In this document: positions 8,265-17,656 of the stretch, piece after piece
How the letters are laid out: every line of letters begins with the position of its first letter
Position numbering within the stretch: the first letter of the stretch is position 1
Assembly: GCF_016741935.1 (NCBI RefSeq)
Contig: NZ_JAERRG010000001.1
Location: forward strand, 1,426,001-1,490,000
Length of the DNA: 64,000 nt
From: Streptomyces endocoffeicus
Lineage (GTDB): Bacteria > Actinomycetota > Actinomycetes > Streptomycetales > Streptomycetaceae
Direction of reading: 5' to 3'
Made by a program: the position numbers and the translations under genes
Notes under the pieces: model-generated
What the model saw: the letters and a program-made list of their open reading frames with translations, nothing else
Told to the model about the DNA's origin: nothing
Database searches by the model: none

Positions 8265-9164
8265 TATCTCCAGTACCTGAAGCGCCCAGGGCTCATGGCG
8301 GCCGTCGGCGCCACCCGGGCGGTACTGGCCGAAGGCGGGCATGCCGTTGGCCACGGTCGGGACCAGACGGGAGCCGCGGCAGCCGATGCCATGGCCCACC
8401 AGCCACTGACGGATGTCCTCGTGACCGCGCAGCCACAGCTCGTACGGCGGCATGGAGAGCGTGGCGTCCTCGTGCAGCAGGGCGGTGAGGGAGTCCAGGT
8501 CATAGCGCTCGAAGGCGTCCACATAGCGGGCCAGCAGCGCGCGCTGCTCCTCGTCCAGCGGCTTGACCGGGTCGGAGTCGCTGACCTGGCTCGCGGCGAG
8601 GGTGGCCCGCGCTCGCTGCAGCGCGCTGTTGACCGACGCGACGGTGGTGCCCAGCAGCTCGGCGACCTCGCTCGCCTTCCAGGCCAGCACCTCGCGCAGG
8701 ATCAGCACCGCCCGCTGGCGGGGCGCCAGATGCTGGAGCGCGGCGATGAACGCGAGCCGCACCGCGTCCCGCTGGGCCGCGACCTCGGCGGGGTCTCCCC
8801 CGTCCGACAGCACCTGGCCGTCCGGGACCGGCCCGATCCAGGTGGCCTCCGGCTGCTCGGCGAGCGTGGCCGGGAACGGGGTGGCCGCGGAGGTCAGATC
8901 CATGGGCCGGGCCCGCCGCTTGCTTCCGCTGAGCATGTCCAGGCACACATTGGTGGCGATGCGGTAGAGCCACGACCGCAGCGCGGACCGGCCCTCGAAG
9001 CGGTCCAGCCCCCGCCAGGCGCGCACCATCGTCTCCTGGACGGCGTCCTCGGCCTCGAAGGCCGAGCCCAGCATCCGATAGCAGTAACCGGTCAGCTGCG
9101 TGCGGTACGGCTCCAACTGGAGCTCGACACCGGCCGCGCCGTCCACCGCCGCCACATCACTCAT
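8163..9164 (-). CDS. Sigma-70 family factor with SnoaL-like C-terminal domain (TIGR02960/SigG type)
   Basis: A 333-residue alternative sigma factor. Region 2 is at about 15-85 ([37 protein letters not shown]), region 4 at about 135-190 ([26 protein letters not shown] is present as LAPRQ...), followed by a SnoaL-like domain at 205-325 ([21 protein letters not shown]). Members of this extended group usually lack an adjacent anti-sigma gene, and the C-terminal domain is thought to control activity. ATG at 9164 follows GAGGTG; the frame continues upstream without a good site. It converges on the STAS gene with about 100 bases of 3' overlap. Confidence 0.9.
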   Translation of the reverse strand: MSDVAAVDGAAGVELQLEPYRTQLTGYCYRMLGSAFEAEDAVQETMVRAWRGLDRFEGRSALRSWLYRIATNVCLDMLSGSKRRARPMDLTSAATPFPATLAEQPEATWIGPVPDGQVLSDGGDPAEVAAQRDAVRLAFIAALQHLAPRQRAVLILREVLAWKASEVAELLGTTVASVNSALQRARATLAASQVSDSDPVKPLDEEQRALLARYVDAFERYDLDSLTALLHEDATLSMPPYELWLRGHEDIRQWLVGHGIGCRGSRLVPTVANGMPAFGQYRPGGADGRHEPWALQVLEISGGRITGLNSFLDTERLFPLFGLPAWLGPEGVP

Positions 9165-9287
9165 CGCCGCACCTCGATCGTTTCGATCGCTCTTCGGACT
9201 CCCATCGGCGCCAAACCTAGCGGGCCCCACTGACAACGGCCCCGACCTGCGCAAACGACAGACGGCTCGGGGCGCCGGACGGGTGAC

Positions 9288-9527
9288 TCAGGACACCGGG
9301 CGGGCACTGACCGCGGCGGCGTGCACCTGATGACCGCCGCTGGCGATCATCCGTACCTCCGCGCGGTCGCTGATCTCCGCCCGCACGATGCCGGTGTCGT
9401 CCACGTACACGGGGTGGCCGCCCGGACCGCTGCTCTCCGTGCGGTGCACCACCACGACGTCCTCGGCTCCCGGGTCCGGGGCGGCCGTATCCACGAAGAC
9501 CAGCTCATACCTCTCTCGGCTCCGCAT
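9288..9527 (-). CDS. Small DUF6296-type protein
   Basis: A 79-residue protein with no signal or membrane segment. It resembles the short streptomycete family labelled DUF6296: YELVFVDT near the start, then DVVVVHRTESSGPGGHPVYVDDTGIV (quoted in parts) and RAEVRMIASGGHQ. The function is unknown. ATG at 9527 is preceded by GGAGGAGG; the GTG one codon upstream sits too close to that site. It lies between the sigma-factor start and the end of the P-type ATPase gene and may be a single-gene unit. Confidence 0.7.
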   Translation of the reverse strand: MRSRERYELVFVDTAAPDPGAEDVVVVHRTESSGPGGHPVYVDDTGIVRAEISDRAEVRMIASGGHQVHAAAVSARPVS

Positions 9528-9619
9528 CACGCCCTCCTCCGCACCGACCCGCCCCCGTCATCTCAAACCGGGACATTCAACACTATCGCCCGTGCCGGGC
9601 GGCGCAAGAGGTTCGGTGC

Positions 9620-12600
9620 TCACCGCGGTGCCGCGGTCTCCGGCCGGTCCGCCGCGTCCGTGCGCTCCTCCTCCGCCGCCTCCTCGAACGGCGTCCTGCC
9701 GAGGTGCAGCATCGGCGCGAGGATGGGGCCGAACAGGGTGGCCACGGTGATGGAGCCCAGGGTGATGGCCCAGGCGAACGGGCCGAGCGGGGTGCAGTCG
9801 AAGAACTGGCTGACGCCCGGGGTCTGGATGATGGCGGCGAGCACCGCGGCCGAGCCCAGACCGGCGATCAGGACGTGCCGGTCCATGCCGCCCGTCGCCA
9901 GGGTCTGCGCCAGCTGGGTGCCCACCAGGGCGGCGAGCCCTACCGTACTGGCCCTGCGGCCCCGGCCGGTGACCCGGGCGCCGGTCCACGCCAGTCCGGC
10001 CCCGGCGGCCGTGATGACGCCCCGCAGCAGCATCTCCTTGGTGAGCGCCACGCCCAGCGAGCGGCTGGGGCCCTCCTTGAGCAGCCGTTCGCCGGTGTGC
10101 CCGGTGGGCTCGCGCACCGCGATGGCGAGCGCGGGCGCGAGATCGGTCAGCAGGTTGACCAGCATGATCTGACGCGCGCTCAGGGGCGTGGTGCCGGTCA
10201 GGGCCGAGGTCGCCACGCTGAAGGTGACCTCGCCGAAGTTGCCGCCGATGAGAATGGCGAGGGCGGCCCGGACCGAGGCCCACATGGCGCGCCCCTCCAT
10301 CAGGGCCGAGACGATGGTCTCCAGGCGGTCGTCGGTGACGACGAGGTCCGCCGCGGCGGTCGCGGCGGGGGTGCCGCGCCGGCCGAGGGCGATCCCGACG
10401 TCCGCCAGCCGGATCGCGGGGGCGTCGTTGGCGCCGTCGCCGGTCATGGCCACCACCCGGCCGAGGCGCTGATACGCCTGGACGATACGGACCTTGTGGT
10501 GCGGGCTGCACCGGGCGATCACGTCCACCGTGGGCAGCAGCTCGTCCAGCCGCTCGTCGTCCATCTCGTCCAGCTCCGGACCGGTGCTCACCTTGGGCTC
10601 GGGGACGTCCATGATGGCGGCCGCGATGGCGTCCGCGGTGGCGGGGTGGTCGCCGGTGAGCATCACGGTCTGCACCCCGGCCTCGCGCAGCCGCTCAGTG
10701 GCCGGACCGGCGCTGGTGCGGACGGGGTCGGCGAGCGCGATGAAGCCGAGGAAGTCCAGGTCCCGCACGGTGGCGTCGGTAAGGTCCTCACCGTCCCGCA
10801 TCGGGCGCTCGGCCACCGCCAGCACCCGCCGCCCCGCTCCGGCCAGCTCCTCGGCGGCGTCGGCCAGCTTCTTGATGTCCTCCGCGTCCAGCGGGGTGAC
10901 CCGTCCGGTGCCCGGTACGCGCCGCCGGACGACCCGCTCCAGGACGCCCTCGGGCGCTCCCTTGACGCTGAGCAGCGCGCCGTGCGGGGTGCGCCCGGCG
11001 GTGGCGTGGTAGGCGCGGGAGGGTTCGAAGGGCAGCGAGTCGGTACGGCGCCAGCGGGGCGCTCCGCGCCGCACCCCGACCCCGGCCCGGCGGGCCCCGA
11101 CGCTCACCGCGCGGTCGGTCTGGTGCGCCATGGGCTCGGCCTGGCGGGCCGGCGGGGTCGCGCGCAGGGCGGCGGCGAGCACGGCCTTACCGGGCGCGTC
11201 GAGCCGGTCGGCGGGAAGCGGGCCGCCGCCGTCGCTGACGGCCGCGAGCTGGAGGGTGCCCTCGGTGAGGGTCCCGGTCTTGTCGAAGCACAGTACGTCG
11301 GCGCGGCCGAGCGCCTCGATGGTGCGCGGATTGCGGACCAGGGCGCCGAGGTCGGCCAGCCGCCGGGCGGCGGCCAGCTGGGCGGCGTTGACCAGGAACG
11401 GAAGCCCCTCGGGGACGGACGCCACGGCGAGGTTGACGGCGGAGGCGAGGTTTTCGGTGGGCGGCAGGCCGTGCAGCAGTCCGGCACCGGCGACCGCGGC
11501 CGCGGACCCGACCGCGATGGGCACGCTGGAGCGGGTGAGCGCGGTCAGCCGGGCCTCGACACCGGTGACGGGGGCGGCCTGGCGGGCGGTGGCCAGGCTG
11601 CGGCCGACCTCGGTGGCCGGTCCGGTGGCCACGACGACGGCCTCCGCCCGCCCGGCGGAGACCGTGGTGCCCTCGTAGAGCATCGACCGGCGCTGGGTGA
11701 TGTGGGCGCCGACGACCGGCGCCGGGGACTTGTGCACGGGGAGGGACTCGCCGGTCAGCGAGGACTCGTCGACCTCGAGCCCCTCGGCCTCCAGCACCCG
11801 GCAGTCGGCGGGCACCACGTCCTCCGGGCCCAGCACGACGATGTCGCCGGGGACCAGGTCCCCGGCGGTCACCAGGCGTTCCGTACCACCCCTGCGGACC
11901 CGGGCGCCGATCGCCGACCGGGCGAACAGCTCGGACAGCGCCCGCTCGGTCCTGACCCGCTGGAATCCGCCGACGAGCGCGGAGATGCCGGTGATGGTGG
12001 CCACCAGCGCGGCGTCGGTGCGCGAGCCCACGGCGGCGGCCAGGGCGGCCCCGGCGGCCAGGACCGGGGTGAGCGGGTTGGCGAGCTCCTCGATGAACGC
12101 GGCGGGCAGGGTGGTGCCGGTGGGCTCGCCCCGGCGTGGTCCCTGCGCGGTGCGGGATGCCGCCTCCTCCGGGGTCAGCCCGCCGGGCCGGGTCCGCAGC
12201 CGCTCCAGCACCCGGGGGACGGGCATCAGATACCAGGGGGTGGTGGTCACCGGCGGGTCCATGGGGCGGGCGAGGAGCTGGCGCGCCCGCCAGTTGCCCA
12301 GGGCGAAGGCCAGGGTCCCCGCGCTGGTGCCCGACGCCGCGGCGCGCGCGGTGGCCTGGTCCGGGGGCGCCTGGAGGGCGGCCACCGCGCCGATGGAGCT
12401 GCCGCCGGCGGACAGCAGGGCGCTCTCCCGGTCGACCCGCGCGGCCACGCCGACGGCGTCCACGATGAGCCCGGCCGACTCCAGGTCGGCGCCGACGATC
12501 AGATGCGCGCCCCAGGCGGGGGGCTCCCCGTCGCGGTGCACCCCGATGCCGCAGTCGGCGGCTCCCAGGGCCCGGCGGTTGCCGGAGAGCAGCAGCACCA

Positions 12601-14125
12601 CGGCGCCGTCGGCCTGGAGGGAGCGTACGGAGGCCACCAGGCGGCCGCCGGAGGGCACCACGGCGTCGGCGAAGGTGATGTCGGTGGGCTGCTGCCGGTC
12701 GGTGGCCAGGACGATGCGGGACCCCGCCCGGCGGGCGGCGGCCGCCACGGCCTCGGCGCCCGGCACGGTCTGTGGCGCGAGCCCCACCACCGCCTGGAGC
12801 TTGCTCCCCCGGGCCAGGCCGAGCACCCGCTCGCTGCCCCTGCGGCGGAGTCTCGCCGCGGTCTGCTGCCCGGTGCGCCCGGTCAGCTCCAGCCGGTCCA
12901 GGGGACCGAGCACCCATCCGTTGTCGCGGCGGGTCTCCAGGGGCTCATCGGAGTCGAAGAGATCGAAGAGCCGCTCGGCCGTCCGCTCGGGGTCGGCGCC
13001 GCCGAGGAGTTCCAGGTCGATGGGCTCGTAGCGGTCGCCGCGCAGCGCCGCCTCGTCCAGCACCACCGTGTCGACCTGGCCCAGCCGCCGCAGTGAGCTG
13101 CGGTCCATGGCCAGGACACCGCGCAGTGCCAGGAACCGGCCGAGGCTGGTCGCGAACCCCTCCCGGCCCGCCCCCGGCGCCTTGGGCACGGAGGCGAACC
13201 CGACGGCGAACCCGCGGCGCGGGCCGGCGAAGGGCACGGTAAGGACCCCGGCCGCGGCGCCGGCGGCGATGGAGCGCTCCGCGAAGCGCTCCACGGTGTC
13301 CTTGGGGGTCGGTCCGGGCCGCTCGACCACGATCGGCTCGGCCACCACGTCCTGGGGGCCGTGCACCAGGTGCGGCTCCATCGCGGCCCAGGCCCGGCCC
13401 TCCGCCTCCGCCTCCCGCCACAGGGCCATCCGCTGGATGAGGTCGAGTGCGAGCCCACCGCCCCGGGTCGCCACGCCCTGGGTCAGCGCGGTCAGCACCG
13501 GCAGCGCCGCCTCGGTCGGCTCCCCGCGGGTGATGGCCAGGGCGAGGCGCCGCAGGCGGGGGTGGTTCTGGATGACGGACATGGTCGCCGCCACCTCGGT
13601 GGGCAGCCTGAGCCAGGGGGCCATCCGCAGGGCGGTGGCCACGCTCAGCCCCACGACGTCCGCGGCCACGACGGCCAGCGACTGGGACTCCCTGGCACCG
13701 CCGGAGGGGTGGCGGGGCTCGGGGGCCCATTCGTCGAACTCCTCGGTGGGCGCGGCGGGCTTCTGGACCTCCGCACGCTCGATCCGGGCGATCAGGTCCT
13801 GCTCGGACGGGGGCGGCTTGCCCACGGCCACCACGACCCGTTCGGAGGGCGCGTTCACCCGCGCCCACCGCACCCGCGGATGTTCCTCGAGCGCCCGCTC
13901 CACCCGGCGGGCCACCTGCTCGCCGCCGATGCCGTGCACCCCGCGGACCTCGATGTAGTACCGCCCCGGGTAGGACCAGATCCCGCGCTCGGCGGGCCGG
14001 ACCAGCCGTCCGACGGTTCCGGCCGCATCCCGCACGCCCGCGGCCACACCGCTCTTGAGTGGCGCGAGCAGCAGCGAAGGCGGCAGGGGCAGGCGCAATG
14101 CTGACAGCGACGGCAGCGGTGACAT
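9620..14125 (-). CDS. Cation-transporting P-type ATPase, CtpH/CtpI-like
   Basis: A very large (1501-residue) P-type ATPase. The N-terminus has a HMA-like ferredoxin fold near residues 50-115 (YYIEVRGVHGIGGEQVARRVERAL) without a CxxC motif. A long actinobacterial-specific region follows, then the pump core: TGES loop (SSLTGESLPVHK), PEGLP in transmembrane segment 4 as in P2-type pumps, phosphorylation site DKTGTLTEG near 945, KGAPEGVLE nucleotide-binding motif, and GDGANDAP near 1230. The length and layout fit mycobacterial CtpH/CtpI. The transported ion is unknown; PEGLP argues against the heavy-metal P1B class. ATG at 14125 follows GGAGGTCC. It is divergent from the basic repeat protein at 14211. 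Confidence 0.92.
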   Translation of the reverse strand: MSPLPSLSALRLPLPPSLLLAPLKSGVAAGVRDAAGTVGRLVRPAERGIWSYPGRYYIEVRGVHGIGGEQVARRVERALEEHPRVRWARVNAPSERVVVAVGKPPPSEQDLIARIERAEVQKPAAPTEEFDEWAPEPRHPSGGARESQSLAVVAADVVGLSVATALRMAPWLRLPTEVAATMSVIQNHPRLRRLALAITRGEPTEAALPVLTALTQGVATRGGGLALDLIQRMALWREAEAEGRAWAAMEPHLVHGPQDVVAEPIVVERPGPTPKDTVERFAERSIAAGAAAGVLTVPFAGPRRGFAVGFASVPKAPGAGREGFATSLGRFLALRGVLAMDRSSLRRLGQVDTVVLDEAALRGDRYEPIDLELLGGADPERTAERLFDLFDSDEPLETRRDNGWVLGPLDRLELTGRTGQQTAARLRRRGSERVLGLARGSKLQAVVGLAPQTVPGAEAVAAAARRAGSRIVLATDRQQPTDITFADAVVPSGGRLVASVRSLQADGAVVLLLSGNRRALGAADCGIGVHRDGEPPAWGAHLIVGADLESAGLIVDAVGVAARVDRESALLSAGGSSIGAVAALQAPPDQATARAAASGTSAGTLAFALGNWRARQLLARPMDPPVTTTPWYLMPVPRVLERLRTRPGGLTPEEAASRTAQGPRRGEPTGTTLPAAFIEELANPLTPVLAAGAALAAAVGSRTDAALVATITGISALVGGFQRVRTERALSELFARSAIGARVRRGGTERLVTAGDLVPGDIVVLGPEDVVPADCRVLEAEGLEVDESSLTGESLPVHKSPAPVVGAHITQRRSMLYEGTTVSAGRAEAVVVATGPATEVGRSLATARQAAPVTGVEARLTALTRSSVPIAVGSAAAVAGAGLLHGLPPTENLASAVNLAVASVPEGLPFLVNAAQLAAARRLADLGALVRNPRTIEALGRADVLCFDKTGTLTEGTLQLAAVSDGGGPLPADRLDAPGKAVLAAALRATPPARQAEPMAHQTDRAVSVGARRAGVGVRRGAPRWRRTDSLPFEPSRAYHATAGRTPHGALLSVKGAPEGVLERVVRRRVPGTGRVTPLDAEDIKKLADAAEELAGAGRRVLAVAERPMRDGEDLTDATVRDLDFLGFIALADPVRTSAGPATERLREAGVQTVMLTGDHPATADAIAAAIMDVPEPKVSTGPELDEMDDERLDELLPTVDVIARCSPHHKVRIVQAYQRLGRVVAMTGDGANDAPAIRLADVGIALGRRGTPAATAAADLVVTDDRLETIVSALMEGRAMWASVRAALAILIGGNFGEVTFSVATSALTGTTPLSARQIMLVNLLTDLAPALAIAVREPTGHTGERLLKEGPSRSLGVALTKEMLLRGVITAAGAGLAWTGARVTGRGRRASTVGLAALVGTQLAQTLATGGMDRHVLIAGLGSAAVLAAIIQTPGVSQFFDCTPLGPFAWAITLGSITVATLFGPILAPMLHLGRTPFEEAAEEERTDAADRPETAAPR

Positions 14126-14210
14126 CAAGGGACCTCCGCTCTCCGGGCGGCCCGCCCGGTTCATCACGATTACCCTGAAAAGGGAAGAAGATTCCATCCC
14201 TCATCACCGT

Positions 14211-14927
14211 GTGGATGTGAGACCAGTGACCACTCCCGCTACTTCACGCAAGCGCAGTTCCTCGACCGCCGCGAAGAAGACGGCATCACCGGCGCGCGGC
14301 GGCAAGGCGACGGCGAAGTCCCAGACCACGTCGGCCACCTCGAAGCCCTCGGCGGCCAAGAGGCCGACGAAGGCCACCAGGCCGTCGAAGACCACACAGC
14401 GGCAGCGGACGGCGAAGGCCGCCAAGGGCCCCATGGAGACATCGCGCAGCGACGGCAGGCGCAGCCTGACCGTCACGGTGCCCACGTTCAACGCCATGGG
14501 CCACGCCACGAAGGAGGGGTTCGATACCGTCGGCCACGCCACCAGAGAAACCCTCGACACCGTGGGCCACGCCACGAAGGAGACCTTCGGGACGGTCGGC
14601 CACGCCACCACCCGTGCGACCGGTGGTGCGGCGAAGGTCGCGATGAAGCCCATCGAGATGGCCCGCCGGGTGCTGCCCGCCAAGGGCGGACTCCCGCTGT
14701 ACGTGGGGCTCGGCGCGCTCGGTGCCGTGGAGATCATCGAATGGCCGGTGGCCCTCGGCATCGGGGTCGGTTACGCGGTGCTGCGCAAGGGCGGCATCAT
14801 GGCCGAGCCGTCCGAGCGGCGCGGCGCGGGCCGCGGCGGGGGTCGCACCTCGGACCGCTCGAGTTCGAGGAGCGCCCGCTCCGGGAGCCGTTCGCGAACG
14901 CGTAGATCAGCCAAGGCCGCGGCGTAA
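14211..14927 (+). CDS. Basic repeat-containing membrane-associated protein, unknown family
   Basis: About 238 residues in four parts: a Lys/Ala/Thr/Ser-rich histone-H1-like N-terminus (1-75); about four copies of a 12-residue repeat of the form GHATKETFDTV (near 95-145); a glycine-rich hydrophobic segment that could cross the membrane (LPLYVGLGALGAVEIIEW and on); and an Arg/Ser/Gly-rich basic tail. The two ends look suited to nucleic acid or anionic polymer. I recognise no characterised family. The start is uncertain: GTG codons at 14211, 14217 and 14226 are all in frame and none has a strong ribosome site. It is divergent from the P-type ATPase, so the two may share a control region. A long opposite-strand frame here is a shadow. 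Confidence 0.6.
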   Translation: MDVRPVTTPATSRKRSSSTAAKKTASPARGGKATAKSQTTSATSKPSAAKRPTKATRPSKTTQRQRTAKAAKGPMETSRSDGRRSLTVTVPTFNAMGHATKEGFDTVGHATRETLDTVGHATKETFGTVGHATTRATGGAAKVAMKPIEMARRVLPAKGGLPLYVGLGALGAVEIIEWPVALGIGVGYAVLRKGGIMAEPSERRGAGRGGGRTSDRSSSRSARSGSRSRTRRSAKAAA

Positions 14928-15188
14928 CGTTTCGACCAGCGGCTTCGCGCCGCATCGATTCCGTCTGCAAAGCGGTCAAAAAACGGGCACAACTCTGTTG
15001 GGAACGGGCACCCCACAGTCACTGTAGCGTTGGTATACACCAGGAAGCGGGCCTAACACCCGTCACTGAATTCCCCCTGGGGTCCGGCGCATTGCGTGGC
15101 CGCGATGCGCCGACCCTCCGTCACCTGGGGGTTCACCCGAGACGGACTGACCACTCCGTCACGAACCGACCGAAAGCGGTGACTCCTC

Positions 15189-15845
15189 TTGGCCCTCCCC
15201 CACAGCGCTCAGAGTGCCCCTCGAGTGCCCGGACAGGCAGTGTCCGCCGCCTCGCGGCACGCCACCGGAATGGCCACGCTCGCCCCCGACCTCCATGTGG
15301 TGGCCGGGGACGAGGACTTCTTCCGGCACTTCGGCGCCTCGTCCGCCGAGTTGTGCGGCCGCAGCCTGTTCGACCTGCTGCACCCCAGCACCCCCTCCGT
15401 CCTGCGGGAACACTTCTCACGGCTGCACGACGGGCGGCGCACCCGCTTCACCGAGCGCGTCCTCGGCTACCACTCACGGGGCCAGGTGTTCTCGGGCAAG
15501 CTCACCGGCACGGCCATCCAGGGCCGGTCCGACCGACTCGCGGCCATCGTCGTGATGGTCAAACCTGATGACGAACGACCAGAGGAGGAACCGACCCCCA
15601 CCAGCCAGAAGCTGCTGTCGCCGCTGGAGGCCCGGATACTCGAGGGCGTGGCCACCGGCGCGTCGACCGTACAGATGGCCGCCAAGCTCTATCTCAGCAG
15701 ACAGGGTGTCGAATACCACGTGGGATCCATGTTGCGGAAGATGAAGGCACCCAACCGGGCGGCCTTGGTCTCGCGCGCCTACGCGGCGGGCATGTTGACC
15801 GTCGGCACCTGGCCGGCCCGCGTTCGCCCGGAATTCATCAAGTGA
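15189..15845 (+). CDS. PAS-LuxR transcriptional regulator (PimM-like)
   Basis: A 218-residue regulator with a PAS-like sensor at about 28-125 (LAPDLHVVAGDEDFFRHFG, SLFDLLHPSTPSVLREHFSRL) and a LuxR/GerE helix-turn-helix at about 145-205 (LSPLEARILEGVATGASTV, KLYLSRQGVEYHVGSMLRK). The helix-turn-helix is very like that of PimM-type PAS-LuxR activators, which bind CTVGGGAWWTCCCBAG-type sites in polyene clusters and elsewhere. No polyketide cluster is nearby, so the targets are unknown. The start is uncertain: TTG at 15189 is given, with GTG at 15225 or 15240 or ATG at 15270 also possible, and none has a clear ribosome site. A perfect hairpin follows the gene. Confidence 0.85.
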   Translation: MALPHSAQSAPRVPGQAVSAASRHATGMATLAPDLHVVAGDEDFFRHFGASSAELCGRSLFDLLHPSTPSVLREHFSRLHDGRRTRFTERVLGYHSRGQVFSGKLTGTAIQGRSDRLAAIVVMVKPDDERPEEEPTPTSQKLLSPLEARILEGVATGASTVQMAAKLYLSRQGVEYHVGSMLRKMKAPNRAALVSRAYAAGMLTVGTWPARVRPEFIK

Positions 15846-15875
15846 CGCACCTCATGTGACGCCACGTCACACCGA

Positions 15876-15907
15876 ACAGGCCCGGGGCGACACCGCCCCG
15901 GGCCTGT
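15876..15907 (+). terminator. Hairpin terminator after the PAS-LuxR gene
   Basis: ACAGGCCCGGGGCG and its exact complement form a perfect 14-base stem around a 4-base loop. No T-run follows, which is common for streptomycete terminators. A shorter inverted repeat (GTGACG-CCA-CGTCAC, 15856-15870) precedes it. Confidence 0.75.
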
Positions 15908-15915
15908 CGTCCTCG

Positions 15916-15999
15916 GCGGCCCGGCCGATACGTCATGACTCGCGCGGCCCGGCCAATACGTCACGGGTCCCGCGGCCCGGCCGATACCTCACGGGTCCC
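15916..15999. repeat. Three 28-bp tandem repeats
   Basis: Three head-to-tail 28-base units beginning GCGGCCCGGCC(G/A)ATAC occupy 15916-15943, 15944-15971 and 15972-15999, with a few substitutions between copies. They lie between a terminator and the start of the lipoprotein gene at 16039, so inside or beside its promoter region. Confidence 0.85.
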
Positions 16000-16038
16000 G
16001 CGTGGCACGCCTCCGTCGCTCAGTAGGCTGAGACGGCC

Positions 16039-16908
16039 ATGCGTTCACTCCCCACCGGATCGCGCACCGCGCGACGACGCCCCCGCCCCGGGCTGCCCCG
16101 CGCCCTTCTGCCCGCCGTGGTGGCCGCCTGCGCCGCCGTGACCGCCGCGGGGTGCGCGGCCCAGGCGGGGGTGCGGGACGACGGCTCGGCACCCCCGCTC
16201 TCGGCACCGGCCAGCGCGGTTCCACTGTGGCCCCAGTACACCCCCTCGGCCCCGCCCACGCCCCGTCAGAAGAACGACTTCACCCGCTATCTGCCGGTGG
16301 ACAAGGTCAAGGTGCCCTCGGGCGGACTGGCCCGCCTGTCCGCGAAGAACCTGCTGCTCCACGACCCCAATGTGCCGGCGGTGGTGCAGAAGGAGGTCTC
16401 GCTGTGCCCGGACGGCAGCCACTGCCCGCTGCGGGACACCGTCCACCGCGATCTGACCGGTGACGGCCGGGACGAACTGGTGGTGGCGGCCGATCTGCCG
16501 GCGTTCGAGCGGACGCTGCTTCAGGTCTACACGGCCTCGGGCCGCACGGTCCGCCCCGTGCTGATCTACTGGGGCCCGCCCGGGCTCACCGGCGAAACCT
16601 TCGGCCGCGATCTGCTGATCTCCGCGATCGGCGGGGACGGCCGGGTCACCACCCGCTTCCGCTGGAACGGCAACGTCATGGTGGCCGTGACGCCCGAGGG
16701 CAGCACGGCCACCCGGACCCCCGTCCCGGAGGACGGCACGGACATCCGGCCCGTCCCGGATGACGGCGCGGACATCCGGCCCCCGATCCCGGAGGACGGC
16801 GGGGCCGCCCGGACCGCCACCCCCGGCGCCCAACCGGAGGCCGTGCCGGGCAGCACCCGCGGAGCGGCGGACACGGGTACCCGTACGAAGACGAGGACGA
16901 CGCGATGA
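16039..16908 (+). CDS. Putative lipoprotein encoded with a two-component system
   Basis: A 289-residue predicted lipoprotein: basic N-terminus, hydrophobic core and a lipobox-like AAGC, with the modifiable Cys near residue 38. The middle (about 75-215) is a compact domain with paired cysteines (CPDGSHC) and DLTGDGRDELVVAADL, an FG-GAP-like calcium-binding pattern. The C-terminus is low complexity and includes a 10-residue repeat (PVPEDGTDIR, PVPDDGADIR). Its stop overlaps the response-regulator start (ATGA), so the two are co-translated, with a sensor kinase next. The order lipoprotein, regulator, kinase recalls cseA-cseB-cseC, where lipoprotein CseA restrains the cell-envelope system. I cannot show homology to CseA and no sigE-like gene precedes it, so the parallel is inference. 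Confidence 0.75.
   Translation: MRSLPTGSRTARRRPRPGLPRALLPAVVAACAAVTAAGCAAQAGVRDDGSAPPLSAPASAVPLWPQYTPSAPPTPRQKNDFTRYLPVDKVKVPSGGLARLSAKNLLLHDPNVPAVVQKEVSLCPDGSHCPLRDTVHRDLTGDGRDELVVAADLPAFERTLLQVYTASGRTVRPVLIYWGPPGLTGETFGRDLLISAIGGDGRVTTRFRWNGNVMVAVTPEGSTATRTPVPEDGTDIRPVPDDGADIRPPIPEDGGAARTATPGAQPEAVPGSTRGAADTGTRTKTRTTR
16720..16779 (+). repeat. 30-bp in-frame repeat in the lipoprotein gene
   Basis: Two adjacent 30-base units encode PVPEDGTDIR and PVPDDGADIR, with a diverged third copy after 16780. They lie in the disordered C-terminal tail. Confidence 0.8.
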
Positions 16909-17654
16909 CCACCGCCTTCACCCCGCCCGGCCCCGGCTCCCCGACCGAGGCGCATCTGCTGCTCGTCGAGGACGACGAGGTGATCCGCAATACGGTGCGG
17001 ATGGCCCTGGAGCGGTACGGCTTCACCGTGTCCACCGCGGGCGACGGCCTCACCGGGCTGGAGATCTTCCGGGAGAGACAGCCCGATCTGCTGCTGCTGG
17101 ATGTGATGCTGCCCGAGCTGGACGGCATCGGACTGTGCCGCAGGGTCCGCGAGTTCAGCCTGGCGCCGATCCTGATGATGTCCGCGCGCGGTGACTCCCT
17201 GGACGTGGTCTCCGGTCTCGAGGCGGGTGCCGACGACTATGTGGTCAAGCCGTGCGAGAGCGCGGTCCTGGTGGCCCGTATCCGCTCGCTGCTGCGCCGC
17301 GCCTCCTTCACCCCCGTGGTCCGCGCCCAGCGCGGCGGGGCTCCGGAGGCGGACGGCGCGGCCGGTCCCGACACCCTCGCCTTCGGCGATCTGACCATCG
17401 ACACCCGCGGCATGGAGGTGCGCCGCGCGGGAGAGCCGCTGGCGCTCACCCCCACCGAACTGCGGATGCTGCTGGAGTTCGCCGGCTCGCCCGGTGTGGT
17501 GCTGGAGCGCCGTACGCTGCTCAGCCGGGTCTGGGACCACGCATGGCAGGGCGACACCCGGGTGGTGGACCTCCATGTGCAGCGGCTGCGGGCCAAAATA
17601 GGCGCCGAACGGATCGAGACGGTCCGCGGCTTCGGCTACAAGCTGCGGCGCTGA
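16905..17654 (+). CDS. OmpR-family response regulator (CseB-like)
   Basis: A 249-residue regulator. The receiver domain at about 16-130 shows EDD acidic residues, the phosphoacceptor Asp in LLLDVMLPELDG, MMSAR with the conserved Ser, and the conserved Lys in DDYVVKPCESAVL. A winged-helix DNA-binding domain follows at about 150-248 (LTPTELRMLLEFAGSPGVVLERRTL, quoted in parts, and RLRAKIGAERIETVRGFGYKL). The KPC in place of the common KPF is unusual but leaves the Lys intact. The sequence is close in character to CseB. It overlaps the lipoprotein stop by ATGA and is followed two bases later by the kinase. Confidence 0.93.
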   Translation: MTTAFTPPGPGSPTEAHLLLVEDDEVIRNTVRMALERYGFTVSTAGDGLTGLEIFRERQPDLLLLDVMLPELDGIGLCRRVREFSLAPILMMSARGDSLDVVSGLEAGADDYVVKPCESAVLVARIRSLLRRASFTPVVRAQRGGAPEADGAAGPDTLAFGDLTIDTRGMEVRRAGEPLALTPTELRMLLEFAGSPGVVLERRTLLSRVWDHAWQGDTRVVDLHVQRLRAKIGAERIETVRGFGYKLRR

Positions 17655-17656
17655 CG

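Noticed and set aside
9704..13096. A plus-strand open frame of over 1100 codons
   Set aside because: It is antisense to the P-type ATPase, has Gly/Arg/Ala-dominated composition and no domain; a shadow of GC-rich third positions.
14204..14761. Minus-strand frame opposite the GHAT-repeat protein
   Set aside because: Both strands are open, but only the plus strand gives a coherent layout of basic region, repeats, hydrophobic helix and basic tail, and it faces away from the ATPase as a divergent gene would.
15189..15845. PimM-like regulator as a marker of a polyene cluster
   Set aside because: No polyketide synthase or tailoring gene lies within the surrounding 30 kb, and PAS-LuxR regulators of this type also occur outside clusters.
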